Source: Streptomyces jumonjinensis
GTDB taxonomy: Bacteria; Actinomycetota; Actinomycetes; Streptomycetales; Streptomycetaceae
Direction: 5' to 3'
DNA: 52,448 nt
NCBI RefSeq assembly: GCF_009600885.1
Contig: NZ_VCLA01000192.1
Location: 136,451 to 188,898, forward strand
In this document: piece after piece, positions 39,946 through 48,766 of the stretch
How the letters are laid out: each line of letters opens with the position of its first letter
How positions within the stretch are numbered: position 1 is the stretch's first letter
The notes under the pieces: generated by a model
Databases searched by the model: none
What the model saw: only the letters and a program-made list of their open reading frames with translations
What the model was told of the DNA's origin: nothing
Program-made: the position numbers and the translations under genes

Positions 39946-41337
39946 TCAGCTTCCGGCCTCGACCACCGCGTCCGCCTCCGGCTCCTCGGCGTCCTCGTAC
40001 TCGTACTCGTACTCCGCCAGGAACCCTGGCACCCATGCCTCCAGTTCATCGCGCAGCCGCACCGTCGCGTTCAGCTGGCACAGCACGCCGATCGTGCTCA
40101 GCGTGACACGGTGTATCAGCAGATAGGAGGGTGGCAGATTGAGCTGCTTCCCCAGCTGGTACGCGGGGGAGCGGATGTCGGCGAGCCGGGCCGCCTGGGT
40201 GCGCATCCAGCTCCGGGTGAAGGTGAACTCCTCGACCTCCGCCGGTTCGATGATCGGAAGCAGATAGTCCAGTACCGCGTCGGGATCGAGTTCTATCTCG
40301 TCCTTGACGAAGCCCTCCTCGCACAGCAGCCCGTACACCGCCTCGGCCTGGCCCTCCAGCGTCATCCGCAGACAGTCCCCGATGGGATCGGGCAGCCCAC
40401 CGGGCAGCCGGTCCACCGTCCCGAAGTCGAGTACGCCGAGCCGCCAGCCCTCGCCGTCCTCCTCGGGCAGCAGCCGGAAGTTCCCCGGGTGCGGGTCCGC
40501 GTGCAGCAGACCCGTACGAGCGGGTCCCGAGAAGAGGAACCGCGCCAGCAGCTGACCGGCCCGGTCCCGCTGCTCCTCGGTGCCGTCCGAGATCACCTCG
40601 GCCAGCGGGATCCCGTCCATCCACTCGGTCACCAGCACCTGATCCGACTGGAACACCACATCGGGCACCCGCACATCCGGATCGTCCGCGAACTCCGCCG
40701 CGTGCTCCCGCTGGGACCGTGCCTCAAGGTCGTAGTCCAGCTCCTCGGAGACCCGGTCACGGAGCTCGGTGATCAGCGGCTTGATGTCCATTCCCGGGAT
40801 CAGCGGCCCCAGCAGCTTGGCGAATCGGCTGAGCTGCGTCAGATCGGAGAGCAGCGCCTCACCCGCCCCCGGATACTGCACCTTCACCGCCACCTCGCGG
40901 CCGTCGTGCCAGACCGCGCGGTGCACCTGACCGATGGACGCGGCTGCCGACGGCTTGTCCTCGAAGTTCAGGAACAGCTCCTGCCACTCATCGCCCAGGC
41001 GCTCCGTCAGCACCGCGTGGACCGTGCTGGTCGGCATCGGGGGAGCGGCGTCCTGGAGCTTGGTGAGCGCCGCACGGTAGGGCCCCGCGATCTCTTCCGG
41101 CAGTGCGGACTCGAAGACGGACAGGGCCTGTCCGAATTTCATGGCCCCGCCCTTGAGCTCACCGAGCACCCGGAAGAGCTGGTCCGCCGTGCGCTGTTGC
41201 AGCTCGCGGGCGACGATCTCCGCCGACTTCCCGCCGATCCTTTTGCCGAGCCCCCACGTGGCACGGCCGGCGAACCCCAGTGGCAGCGCGGCCAACTTGG
41301 CAGTCCGGGTGATCGCCTTCCGGGGAAGATCAGACAT
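39946..41337 (-). CDS. ABC1/UbiB-type atypical kinase
   Basis: A 463-residue member of the ABC1/COQ8/UbiB atypical kinase family. The KxGQ motif is in GGAMKFGQALSVF and the Ala-rich nucleotide loop is SAAASIGQVHRAVWHDG; VAVKVQYPGA holds the Lys of the kinase core. ELDYDLEARSQ, GLLHADPHPGNF (catalytic loop) and VLDFGTVDRL (metal-binding DFG) follow. The acidic C-terminus ends EYEYEYEDAEEPEADAVVEAG. COQ8/UbiB proteins support isoprenoid lipid or quinone biosynthesis as ATPases. The ATG at 41,337 has GGAGGGG four bases upstream; the ATG at 41,349 is rejected. Equivalent to Rv3197, next to whiB7 in both genomes. Confidence 0.93.
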   Translation of the reverse strand: MSDLPRKAITRTAKLAALPLGFAGRATWGLGKRIGGKSAEIVARELQQRTADQLFRVLGELKGGAMKFGQALSVFESALPEEIAGPYRAALTKLQDAAPPMPTSTVHAVLTERLGDEWQELFLNFEDKPSAAASIGQVHRAVWHDGREVAVKVQYPGAGEALLSDLTQLSRFAKLLGPLIPGMDIKPLITELRDRVSEELDYDLEARSQREHAAEFADDPDVRVPDVVFQSDQVLVTEWMDGIPLAEVISDGTEEQRDRAGQLLARFLFSGPARTGLLHADPHPGNFRLLPEEDGEGWRLGVLDFGTVDRLPGGLPDPIGDCLRMTLEGQAEAVYGLLCEEGFVKDEIELDPDAVLDYLLPIIEPAEVEEFTFTRSWMRTQAARLADIRSPAYQLGKQLNLPPSYLLIHRVTLSTIGVLCQLNATVRLRDELEAWVPGFLAEYEYEYEDAEEPEADAVVEAGS

Positions 41338-41403
41338 GAGCCCCTCCAAATCCCAGACGGCCGTGCCGCGTGTACCGTACGGCCCGTGCTCCGTTGACGC
41401 CGG

Positions 41404-42654
41404 TTACCCGGCCATTGTCTCGTGCGAGGGCTCCAAGCCCGAGGTGTCGTGTACCTCACTTTTCCCGGCGGAACCGCAGACGCAGCGGGGATGCGGCGCG
41501 ATCCGCTCCGAGCGCCAGTCGAGCAGCGGCAGCGAGGTCTCCCAGCGGGCTCCCGCGCTGGTGGGCAACTCGCCGTCGAGGAACGACAGCGCGTGCGCCG
41601 CGGCCATTCCCGCGACCGCCGCGGCCAGCGCGGTGTCACCCGCGGGGACAGGGGCGCGACGCCCGCCCGAGCGCCACTGCGCCAGCAGCCGCGGCCATCC
41701 CGGATCGCGCTCCGTCCGGGCCAGCTCCAGGCATCCCGCGCACCCTGTGCCGCCGGGCAGCACCAGAGGCCCCACCATCCCCGTCGCCTCGATGACTCCC
41801 GCGTAGAGATGGGGCGTTCCGGTGGCGATCCAGTCCGAGGCGGGCGCCGGATCGGGGGCGTAGGCCATCAGCCCGTCGCGCGGACAGACAATGATCAGGG
41901 AGAGCCCGCCCTCCCCGGAGCCGGGCGGCTCACCGCCGGCCCGCGCCGCCGCTCCCGGTCCACCCTCCCGGGCCATGGCGCCGCCCCCGGCGACACCCTT
42001 TCCGGTGACTGCCCCTCCTGCGGCACGCCCCGCCATGGCACCGGTCGAGCGCTGGGGCGGAATCGGCGCGACCTCACGCACCCGCCGACGGGCCGCCGCC
42101 TCCCGCCGCTCACCGACCGCCTCGGGCGCCAGCCCGCCGGGCGATACATCGCCGGGCTCGACGCGGCCACCGTCCAGTACCTCGATACGCCCCACCCCCG
42201 AAGCGGACAGCAGCGCCGCCACCGCCGCACCGACCCTGCCGGCGCCCCGGATCTGGATCCGTACGGCCCGCCGGGCGGCCAGCCGCCGCATCCCCGCGCC
42301 GGGCTCCGGGTGGACCACCGAGAGCGCCGCCAGATCGGGCCGCAGCCGGTCGACGGCTCCGGCCCTGGCGCGCAGCGCCTCGGCGGCCGGTCCGCCCGCC
42401 GTGGGATCGTCCAGCAGGCCCGCCGCCGTCAGCCGCTGCACCAAGGCGTCCGAGTGCCCCTCGGGCAGCCCTATCGCCCGGGCCTCCTCGCGCAGCAGCG
42501 GCAGTCCCCGTGTCCCGTCGAGCAGTTCGAGCAGGGCCCCGGTCGCCGTGTCCACCGGGCCGAGCGTCACCGCGTGGGCGGGCGTCACTCCGAACTGGAT
42601 GCTCTGCCGTTCTCGCCATGCCCGCCGCAGGGCAGGTTTCAGCATCGGATGCAT
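41404..42654 (-). CDS. ThiF/TOMM-type leader-binding family protein
   Basis: A 416-residue ThiF/E1-like protein. The N-terminal region (about 1-110) resembles a winged-helix/leader-binding part (QFGVTPAHAVTLGPVDTATG, LLELLDGTRGLPLLREE). The Rossmann segment is IQIRGAGRVGAAVAALLSASGVGRIEVLDGG. An Ala/Gly insertion (about 200-245) interrupts the domain. CAGCLELAR and CVCGSAG are Cys pairs that may bind zinc. The usual adenylation Arg/Asp residues are not obvious, so enzymatic activity is uncertain. The ATG at 42,654 follows GGGGGAAGCGG. It corresponds to Rv3196 beside the ABC1 kinase. The C-terminus runs into the kinase gene region with a 66-bp gap. Confidence 0.82.
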   Translation of the reverse strand: MHPMLKPALRRAWRERQSIQFGVTPAHAVTLGPVDTATGALLELLDGTRGLPLLREEARAIGLPEGHSDALVQRLTAAGLLDDPTAGGPAAEALRARAGAVDRLRPDLAALSVVHPEPGAGMRRLAARRAVRIQIRGAGRVGAAVAALLSASGVGRIEVLDGGRVEPGDVSPGGLAPEAVGERREAAARRRVREVAPIPPQRSTGAMAGRAAGGAVTGKGVAGGGAMAREGGPGAAARAGGEPPGSGEGGLSLIIVCPRDGLMAYAPDPAPASDWIATGTPHLYAGVIEATGMVGPLVLPGGTGCAGCLELARTERDPGWPRLLAQWRSGGRRAPVPAGDTALAAAVAGMAAAHALSFLDGELPTSAGARWETSLPLLDWRSERIAPHPRCVCGSAGKSEVHDTSGLEPSHETMAG

Positions 42655-42741
42655 ATCCGCTTCCCCCGTTTGTAGGAGTACAGAGGATCTCCCCGTCGAT
42701 CCGCTGCCAGAATGCACGGCCGGGCCGAGCTCTGTGAAAAG

Positions 42742-42750
42742 TTGTCCACA
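42742..42750 (+). promoter_or_regulatory. DnaA-box-like 9-mer TTGTCCACA
   Basis: An exact streptomycete-consensus DnaA box in the gap between the divergent ThiF-like and metalloprotease genes. Isolated site. Confidence 0.3.
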
Positions 42751-42842
42751 GGGTCAGAGCATTAGTCGTTCAAATGGTGCAGTCATCGGGCGGATCACGC
42801 CCGAACCGTTCCGGACGCGGGACTTCCCGTACGGTCAGCGGG

Positions 42843-42848
42843 TAACGT
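42843..42848 (+). promoter_or_regulatory. -10-like hexamer TAACGT, leaderless start
   Basis: TAACGT ends 6 nt before the GTG at 42,855, with no ribosome site. Confidence 0.45.
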
Positions 42849-42854
42849 CGGGGC

Positions 42855-43442
42855 GTGTCCGTCGAGCCTTCCCCCAGCGTTTCCGGGGAGCATCCGCCCC
42901 ACCCCTCCCGCAGATCCCGGACCAGCGCGGTCGAGGTCCGCAGAAGCGCGCGCCGCCGCAGAACGGTCTCCGCCTATCGGGAGGGAGACCGCACCATCGT
43001 CCTGATCCCGGCCCGGATGTCCGAGGCGGAGGAGCAGCGCTGGGTGGGCGTGATGCTCGACAAACTCGCCGCGCAGGAGAGCAGACGGAACCTCGGCGAC
43101 GGTGAACTGACCGAGCGCGCCGAGCGGTTGTCCGCCCAGTATTTCGAGGGCCGGGCGCGGCCGGCGTCCGTGCGATGGGTGACCAACCAGAACACCCGCT
43201 GGGGCTCCTGCACCCCCGCAGAGGGAAGCATCCGGCTCTCGCACCGGCTTCAAGGCATGCCCGAGTACGTCGTCGACTATGTACTCGTCCACGAGCTGGC
43301 GCATCTCCTCGTGCCCGGCCACGGACCGGGTTTCTGGCGGCTGCTGGAGGCATACCCCCGTACCGAGCGGGCCCGGGGTTATCTGGAGGGGGTCGTCGCC
43401 GCGGACCGGCTGCGGCACCTGCCCGGCACGGACAGTGAATGA
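42855..43442 (+). CDS. YgjP/DUF45-type zinc metalloprotease
   Basis: A 195-residue protein of the YgjP-like (M48/SprT-related, WLM-like) metallopeptidase family. The zinc site is HELAH (His146, Glu147, His150) in YVLVHELAHLLVPGHGPGFW, with the third ligand His at about 156. The conserved NTRWGSCTPAEGSIRLSHRL precedes it. Residues 1-45 are Ser/Pro/Arg-rich and probably disordered. No signal peptide. Family members are poorly characterised soluble metallopeptidases; the substrate is unknown. The GTG at 42,855 directly follows a -10-like box. Confidence 0.9.
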   Translation: MSVEPSPSVSGEHPPHPSRRSRTSAVEVRRSARRRRTVSAYREGDRTIVLIPARMSEAEEQRWVGVMLDKLAAQESRRNLGDGELTERAERLSAQYFEGRARPASVRWVTNQNTRWGSCTPAEGSIRLSHRLQGMPEYVVDYVLVHELAHLLVPGHGPGFWRLLEAYPRTERARGYLEGVVAADRLRHLPGTDSE

Positions 43443-43593
43443 ATCGGATCGGTCGTGTGCGTCCGCGCCGCTCTTATTGATCGCCGTGTATCAAATGTGT
43501 CCCAGCGGCTGTTGAGGGCTTGGCTCAATGTAGTGGTCAACGGTTAGCCTGGCGCGACGTATTCATGTTCTGGGATGGGGGACGGACGTACGC

Positions 43594-45210
43594 ATGGCCA
43601 GGGAATTCCAACGTGGCCACAAGGCCAGGATCAGCGATCTCACCGCGGGAACGGATCTGTACGTAGGCGTCCAGATCGCGTCCCCGGGGCTGACCTTCGA
43701 CATCAGCTGCTTCGGTCTCGACGCCGATGAGCGGCTTTCGGACGACCGGTACTTCGTCTTCTTCAATCAGCCGAAGTCACCGGAGGAGTCCCTTCAGCTC
43801 CTTGGCGCACAGGCCGGTGACACCGAGTCGTTCCGGGTCACCCTCGACCGTCTGCCGGCGCATGTCCACCGGCTCTCGTTCACCGCGGCCATCGACGGCG
43901 CGGGACAGATGTCGCAGATCGGCCCGGGGTACATCCGTATCGTCGCGGGGGGCGAGGAGGTCGCCCGCTATCCCTTCACCGGCTCGGAGTTCACCACCGA
44001 ACGCGCGGTGATGCTCGGCGACTTCTATCTGAAGGACGTGTGGCGCTTCGCAGCCATCGGCCAGGGTTTCGACGGCGGACTCGAAGCGCTGCTGAAGAAC
44101 TTCGGCGGCGAGGTCGCCGAAGAACAGCAGGCGGCCCAGCAGCCGATGGGAGCCGCACCGGCGTTCGCGCCGCCCGCCCAGGCCGCGGTGCCTCCGGCCT
44201 TCGGCGTCCCGCCCCAGGCTTCCCAGACACCCCAGATACCTCACGCACCTCAACCCGCGCCTTCGTTCGGCACCCCCGCCGCCTCGCCCCCTGCACCCCC
44301 GCAGACACCCCCATCCGCCTACCCGCCGCCGCAGCGGAACCCGCAGATCCATACGGCGCACACCATCGCCGCGCCGGTGTTCCCGCCCGGCGGCGCGGTG
44401 CCGCCGCCTCCTCCCGGGGACGGCCTGCCGCCGCAGCCTCCGCAGTTCGGACAGGCACCGGGCCAGACCATGCCGCTAGCCCCGCCCGCACCGTTCGGAG
44501 CGCAGCCCTCCGCACCGTACGGACAGCCCCAGGGCGTCCCCGCGGCCGGCGCGGGGCTTCAGGCCGCCCTCCAGCCCTATCGCGAGACCCCCACGGGCCA
44601 GCGCTGGACCCCGCAGAATCAGCAGCTCATGCGGGTCGAACTCGGCATAGGCGGCTCCGCGGTCCTCGCCCGCCAGGGCAGCATGGTGATGTACCAGGGC
44701 AGAGTCGACTTCAGCCACAAGAGCGCCGGCTACGTCGGCCGGAAGCTCGGCGACGCCACCGGCCAGGAGATGCAGCTGATGCGCTGCTCCGGCCGTGGCC
44801 AGGTCTTCCTCGCGGAGGACGCCGCCCAGCTGCACCCCATCGAACTCCAGGGCGACGGCATCTGTGTCTCCGCGGAGAACGTCCTCGCGTTCGACGAGAC
44901 GCTCCAGTACGAGATCCGCCGTATCGAAGGCCATGGCATCCCCGGCGGCGCGCTGTTCACCATACAGCTCACCGGCACCGGCACCGTCGTCGTCAAGACC
45001 CGGGGCACTCCGGTCGTCCTGCCGGTCACACCCACCACCTTCGCCGACGCCAACGCCGTCGTCGCCTGGTCGTCCGCGTCCCAGGTGATCCTCTCCAGCC
45101 AGGTCCGGCTGCGCCGCAACGCCTACCCCGGGCACAGCGGGGAGACGGTCAACCTCCAGTTCCGGGGCGCACCCGGCAACTTCATCGTCGTTCAGCCGTA
45201 CGAGGTCTGA
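43594..45210 (+). CDS. TerD-AIM24 fusion protein
   Basis: A 538-residue two-domain protein. Residues about 1-185 are a TerD (tellurite/stress, Ca-binding) domain: ISDLTAGTDLYVGVQIASPG, DISCFGLDADERLSDDRYFVFFNQ, RLSFTAAIDGAG and FYLKDVWRFAAIGQGFDGG. About 190-340 is a Pro/Ala/Gln-rich linker. Residues about 345-538 are an AIM24 domain (MRVELGIGGSAVLARQGSMVMYQGRVDF, split as RVELGIGGSAVLARQG and MVMYQGRVDF, then GTGTVVVKTRGTPVVLPV). The acidic loop DADERLSDD in TerD is the Ca site. It starts a three-gene AIM24 cassette; gaps are 13 and 18 bp. Probably stress- or membrane-associated; exact role unknown. Confidence 0.92.
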   Translation: MAREFQRGHKARISDLTAGTDLYVGVQIASPGLTFDISCFGLDADERLSDDRYFVFFNQPKSPEESLQLLGAQAGDTESFRVTLDRLPAHVHRLSFTAAIDGAGQMSQIGPGYIRIVAGGEEVARYPFTGSEFTTERAVMLGDFYLKDVWRFAAIGQGFDGGLEALLKNFGGEVAEEQQAAQQPMGAAPAFAPPAQAAVPPAFGVPPQASQTPQIPHAPQPAPSFGTPAASPPAPPQTPPSAYPPPQRNPQIHTAHTIAAPVFPPGGAVPPPPPGDGLPPQPPQFGQAPGQTMPLAPPAPFGAQPSAPYGQPQGVPAAGAGLQAALQPYRETPTGQRWTPQNQQLMRVELGIGGSAVLARQGSMVMYQGRVDFSHKSAGYVGRKLGDATGQEMQLMRCSGRGQVFLAEDAAQLHPIELQGDGICVSAENVLAFDETLQYEIRRIEGHGIPGGALFTIQLTGTGTVVVKTRGTPVVLPVTPTTFADANAVVAWSSASQVILSSQVRLRRNAYPGHSGETVNLQFRGAPGNFIVVQPYEV

Positions 45211-45223
45211 GGGAGCCCGGATA

Positions 45224-45904
45224 ATGAATCAGCAGCTCGCGGGCTACGCCCCGACCCCGGTCGTGGCCCGGATGGAGAACCATGGCCGCACCATGCTGAA
45301 GGTCGCCATGGCCACCGGCCAGGACCTGTTCGCCCGGACCGGCTCGATCGTGTCCTACGAGGGCTTCATCCAGTACGAGCCGAACCCGCCCGCCGCCCGC
45401 CAGGCCGCGGCCCAGTGGGTGAGCGGCGAGGGCTCCCCCGTCATGAAGTGCTCCGGCGACGGACTGCTCTATCTCGCGGACTACGGCGCCGACGTGGTCG
45501 TCATCCATCTCGACGACGACGCCATCTCGGTCAACGGCACCAATGTCCTCGCCTTCGACGCCCATCTCCAGTGGGGCGTCGAAAGGGTCAAGGGGCTCGC
45601 CAAACTGGCGGGCCAGGGCCTGTGGAACGTGGAGATCTCCGGCACCGGCTGGGTCGCGCTGACCTCACGCGGCACCCCGGTCGTCGTGGACTGCGGCAAG
45701 GGCGAGGACGAGACCTACGTCGACCCGGACGCCCTGGTCGCCTGGTCGCCGAAGCTCAAGGTCAAGGGCAAACGCAGCTTCAAGGCCTCCTCGCTCATCG
45801 GGCGGGGCAGCGGGGAGGCGTATCAGATGGCCTTCTCGGGCCAGGGCATCGTCGTCGTACAGCCGAGCGAGGACAGCACCGACCGTCTGCGGATCCGGGG
45901 CTGA
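45224..45904 (+). CDS. AIM24 family protein (second copy)
   Basis: A 226-residue AIM24 domain protein, co-linear with the C-terminal domain of the preceding fusion: TMLKVAMATGQDLFARTGSIV, LYLADYGADVVVIHLDDDAISVNG (key parts VVVIHLDDDAISV), ISGTGWVALTSRGTPVVVD, VAWSPKLKVKGKRSFKAS and GQGIVVVQPSE. Beta-rich, without signal or membrane segments. AIM24 proteins are TRAP-like oligomers; in yeast mitochondria Aim24 shapes membrane complexes. The ATG at 45,224 follows GGGAG, 13 bp after the fusion gene stop. Likely forms a hetero-oligomer with its two neighbours (inference). Confidence 0.93.
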   Translation: MNQQLAGYAPTPVVARMENHGRTMLKVAMATGQDLFARTGSIVSYEGFIQYEPNPPAARQAAAQWVSGEGSPVMKCSGDGLLYLADYGADVVVIHLDDDAISVNGTNVLAFDAHLQWGVERVKGLAKLAGQGLWNVEISGTGWVALTSRGTPVVVDCGKGEDETYVDPDALVAWSPKLKVKGKRSFKASSLIGRGSGEAYQMAFSGQGIVVVQPSEDSTDRLRIRG

Positions 45905-45922
45905 GGGGAGCGAGAACACACC

Positions 45923-46663
45923 ATGCAGAGCCCGCTTTTCCAGCATGTGGAACTACAGTCGCATGAACGCTATGCCGTGCAGAACCCGCAGCTCCTCAGG
46001 GTCGCGCTCACCGGCCATGACGATGTGCTCGCCCGTAAGGGGGCGATGGTCGCCTATCAGGGGCTGGTCGACTTCGACGGTGAGTACGAGTCGTCCGGCC
46101 GCCGGCGCGACCGGGCCGCCACCGGCGAGGGCCTGGAGCTGATGCGCTGCTCCGGCCAGGGCACCGTCTACCTCGCCAATCTCGCGCAGTACGTGCATGT
46201 CGTGGACGTCGACCGGGACGGTCTGACCGTCGACAGCGACTACGTCCTCGCGCTGGACTCGTCGCTGCACACCGAGGTCATCGCGGTGGACAGCCAGTAC
46301 GGGATCTCCGGATCCGGGAAGTACCAGCTCAATGTCGTCGGCCAGGGCAAGATCGCGCTGATGACCTCGGGGATGCCGCTGATGATGTCGGTCACCCCCG
46401 ACACCTACGTCAATGTCGACGCCGACGCGATCATCGCCTGGTCCACCCCGCTGCGGGTCCAGATGCAGGCCCAGACCCATTCCTCGAACATTCTGCGACG
46501 GCGCGGCAACACCGGGGAGGGCTGGGAGCTCAACTTCCTCGGGCGGGGCTTCGCCCTCGTACAGCCCAGCGAGGTCATGCCGCCGCAGAACGCACAGATC
46601 GGCGAGGGGCTGCGCGGACAGTACGGGAACGGTGGTCAGAACCGGAACAACGTCTGGTCCTGA
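45923..46663 (+). CDS. AIM24 family protein (third copy)
   Basis: A 246-residue third AIM24 protein: LLRVALTGHDDVLARKGAMV, AYQGLVDFDGEYESSG, MRCSGQGTVYLANLAQYVHVVDVD (core GTVYLANLAQYVHVV), VVGQGKIALMTSGMPLMMSV, AWSTPLRVQMQAQ and GRGFALVQPSEVMPPQ. An RRRDRAATGEG insertion distinguishes the 50-65 region. The C-terminus is Asn/Gly/Gln-rich (GQYGNGGQNRNNVWS). The ATG at 45,923 has GGGGAGCGAG upstream. Last gene of the cassette, ended by the terminator at 46,681-46,724. Confidence 0.93.
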   Translation: MQSPLFQHVELQSHERYAVQNPQLLRVALTGHDDVLARKGAMVAYQGLVDFDGEYESSGRRRDRAATGEGLELMRCSGQGTVYLANLAQYVHVVDVDRDGLTVDSDYVLALDSSLHTEVIAVDSQYGISGSGKYQLNVVGQGKIALMTSGMPLMMSVTPDTYVNVDADAIIAWSTPLRVQMQAQTHSSNILRRRGNTGEGWELNFLGRGFALVQPSEVMPPQNAQIGEGLRGQYGNGGQNRNNVWS

Positions 46664-46680
46664 CTCCCTGGACGGGATAC

Positions 46681-46724
46681 AAGCGGTAAGGGGCGACCTC
46701 CAGGGAGGCCGCCCCTTACCGCTT
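46681..46724. terminator. Bidirectional terminator
   Basis: AAGCGGTAAGGGGCG (46,681-46,695) is exactly complementary to 46,710-46,724, with an inner CCTC/GAGG extension. It lies between the convergent AIM24 and NUDIX genes. Confidence 0.85.
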
Positions 46725-46760
46725 GTCAGTACTTGTCACTGCTGCCGGTGCTGTAGGCGC

Positions 46761-47288
46761 CTACAGCACCGCGCGGGTGCGCTCCAGCAGCCGTACGACC
46801 GAGGTGTCGGCGACCTCCGGCACCTCGTCATACGCGAACCAGCGCAGATCCAGCGACTCGTCGCTGATCTCCGCCACCGCCCCGGCCGGAGCCAGCGCCG
46901 CGTACTGCACATCCAGATGCCAATGGCACGGAGCCGGGATCGGATGCCGGTCCAGCCGCACCGGGCGGCCGGCCCCCAGCAGCGTCAGGCCCTGGATGCC
47001 CGATTCCTCAGTGGCCTCGCGCAGCGCGGCACCGGAGAGCGTCGTATCGCCCGGCTCGCAGTGGCCGCCCATCTGAAGCCACATGCCGAGCTTTCGGTGC
47101 AGGGTCAGCAGCACCCGTCCGCGCTCCGGGTCGATCACCAGAGCGCTGGCCGTGACATGCCCGGCCGTACAGGACTTCCACATGCCGTCGGCATGGTCGA
47201 GGAGATGATCCAGATACAGCTGCCGCAGCTCCTCCTGGTCCGTCTCGCAGTCCTTCAGCACCAGAACGGCGTCATCGTGCAGGCTCAC
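46761..47288 (-). CDS. NUDIX hydrolase
   Basis: A 175-residue NUDIX protein. The Nudix box lies in MGGHCEPGDTTLSGAALREA with TEESGI after it: the REATEESG core is intact, while the first Glu of the GX5E part is shifted to the GHCEPGD form seen in a common actinobacterial subfamily. The preceding strand VLLTLHRKLGMWLQMGGH is typical. The substrate is unknown (nucleoside diphosphate derivative). The GTG at 47,288 overlaps the upstream zincin gene stop by 4 bp, so the two are translationally coupled. Confidence 0.92.
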   Translation of the reverse strand: MSLHDDAVLVLKDCETDQEELRQLYLDHLLDHADGMWKSCTAGHVTASALVIDPERGRVLLTLHRKLGMWLQMGGHCEPGDTTLSGAALREATEESGIQGLTLLGAGRPVRLDRHPIPAPCHWHLDVQYAALAPAGAVAEISDESLDLRWFAYDEVPEVADTSVVRLLERTRAVL

Positions 47289-48766
47289 CGGCCGGCGCCG
47301 TCCTTGCCGTCCTCGCCGTCCTTGCCGTCCACGGCACCCTTGCCCTCGCCGTCGTCGTTCCCCGGGGCCTCGCCCTCGGAGCCCGCGCCAGCGCCCTTGG
47401 ACGCGGCCTCGCCGAGCATCTTGTCCAGCTCCGAGAAATCGAGGTGCTCACGGTGGACGAAGCCGTCCGGGTCGTCCAGATCGGTGGCCGTCGGCAGCAT
47501 GTCCGGGTGCTCCCAGAGCGCGTCGCGTCCGTCCACACCGCGCGCGTCGGTGAGCGAGGCCCAGAGCCGGGACGCGTCCCGCAGCCTGCGCGGGCGCAGC
47601 TGGAGACCGATCAGCGTCGCGAAGGTCTGCTCGGCGGGACCGCCGGACGCCCGCCGCCTGCGCAGGGTCTCCCGCAGGGCCCCGGCCGAGGTCAGCCGGG
47701 TCGAGGCGGCCTCATGGACCACCGCGTCCACCCAGCCCTCGACCAGCGCGAGCGCCGTCTCCAGCCGGGCCAGCGCCGCCTTCTGCTGCGGAGTGTCCTC
47801 CGGCTGGAACATGCCCTGCTGAAGAGCTTCCTGGAGCTGCTCGGGGTGCGACGGGTCGAACTGTCCGACCACGTCCTCCAGCTTGGTCGTGTCGACCTTG
47901 ATCCCCCGGGCATAGCCCTCGACCGCGCCGAAGAGATGCGAGCGCAGCCACGGCACATGGGCGAAGAGCCGCTGATGGGCCGACTCGCGCAGGGCCAGAT
48001 AGAGCCGGACCTCCTCCTTCGGCACACCGAGGTCCTTGCCCAGCGCCTCGATGTTCAACGGAAGGAGCGCGGCCTTGCCCGCGGGACCGAGCGGCAGGCC
48101 GATGTCGGTCGAGCCGACCACCTCGCCCGCCAGCACTCCCACGGCCTGGCCGATCTGCTGGCCGAACATCGCCCCGCCCATGGAGCGCATCATGCCGATC
48201 AGCGGGCCGGCCATGGCCTGCATCTCCTCGGGCAGCACACTGCCCATGGCGATGCCGACCCGCTCGGCGACCGGGTCCGCGAGCTGCCGCCACGCGGGCA
48301 GGGTCTCCTCGACCCACTCCGCACGGCTCCAGGCCACCGCGGTGGTCGCGCCGGACGGCAGCGAGGTCACCCCGTCCAGCCAGAGGTCCGCCAGCCGCAG
48401 GGCCTCCTCGACCGCGGTGCGCTCGGCGGGGCCCACGCTCTCGTCCTTGGTGCCGTCCGCGGTGCCCTGCGAGACCGTCTGGCGGGCGATCTGCTTGGCC
48501 ATGTCCCAGTTCACCGGGCCGCCCTCATAGCTCAGCATCTGGCCCAGCTGCTGGAAGGCGGCGCCCAGGTCATTGGGGTTCAGCGAACCGAACATGGCGG
48601 CGAAGGGATTGTCCGCGCCGCCGTCCCCGAGGCCGAATCCGAAGGGATTCGCCGGGGAGGGACCGCCGGCGCCGTGGCCACCGCCGGCGGGATCCTTCTT
48701 CTTGCCCTCGTCGCCGTTCTCCGGCTCCTCCGGCGGAAGGCCGAATCCGAATGGGGTGTCACTCAC
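47285..48766 (-). CDS. Zincin-2 family (DUF2342) putative metalloprotease
   Basis: A 493-residue actinobacterial protein of the DUF2342/zincin-like family (Rv3195-like position). It starts MSDTPFGFGLPPEEPENG and has a Gly/Pro-rich N-terminus with repeated NPFGFGLG. The conserved helical core contains GQQIGQAVGVLAGEVVGSTD, and LYLALRESAHQRLFAHVPWL with the motif RESAH where a classical zincin would have HExxH. GQFDPSHPEQLQEALQQGMF follows. The C-terminus is an acidic/Gly tail with DGKDGEDGKDG repeats. Protease activity is uncertain because the first zinc His is Arg. ATG at 48,766, divergent from the SDR. Confidence 0.85.
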   Translation of the reverse strand: MSDTPFGFGLPPEEPENGDEGKKKDPAGGGHGAGGPSPANPFGFGLGDGGADNPFAAMFGSLNPNDLGAAFQQLGQMLSYEGGPVNWDMAKQIARQTVSQGTADGTKDESVGPAERTAVEEALRLADLWLDGVTSLPSGATTAVAWSRAEWVEETLPAWRQLADPVAERVGIAMGSVLPEEMQAMAGPLIGMMRSMGGAMFGQQIGQAVGVLAGEVVGSTDIGLPLGPAGKAALLPLNIEALGKDLGVPKEEVRLYLALRESAHQRLFAHVPWLRSHLFGAVEGYARGIKVDTTKLEDVVGQFDPSHPEQLQEALQQGMFQPEDTPQQKAALARLETALALVEGWVDAVVHEAASTRLTSAGALRETLRRRRASGGPAEQTFATLIGLQLRPRRLRDASRLWASLTDARGVDGRDALWEHPDMLPTATDLDDPDGFVHREHLDFSELDKMLGEAASKGAGAGSEGEAPGNDDGEGKGAVDGKDGEDGKDGAGR

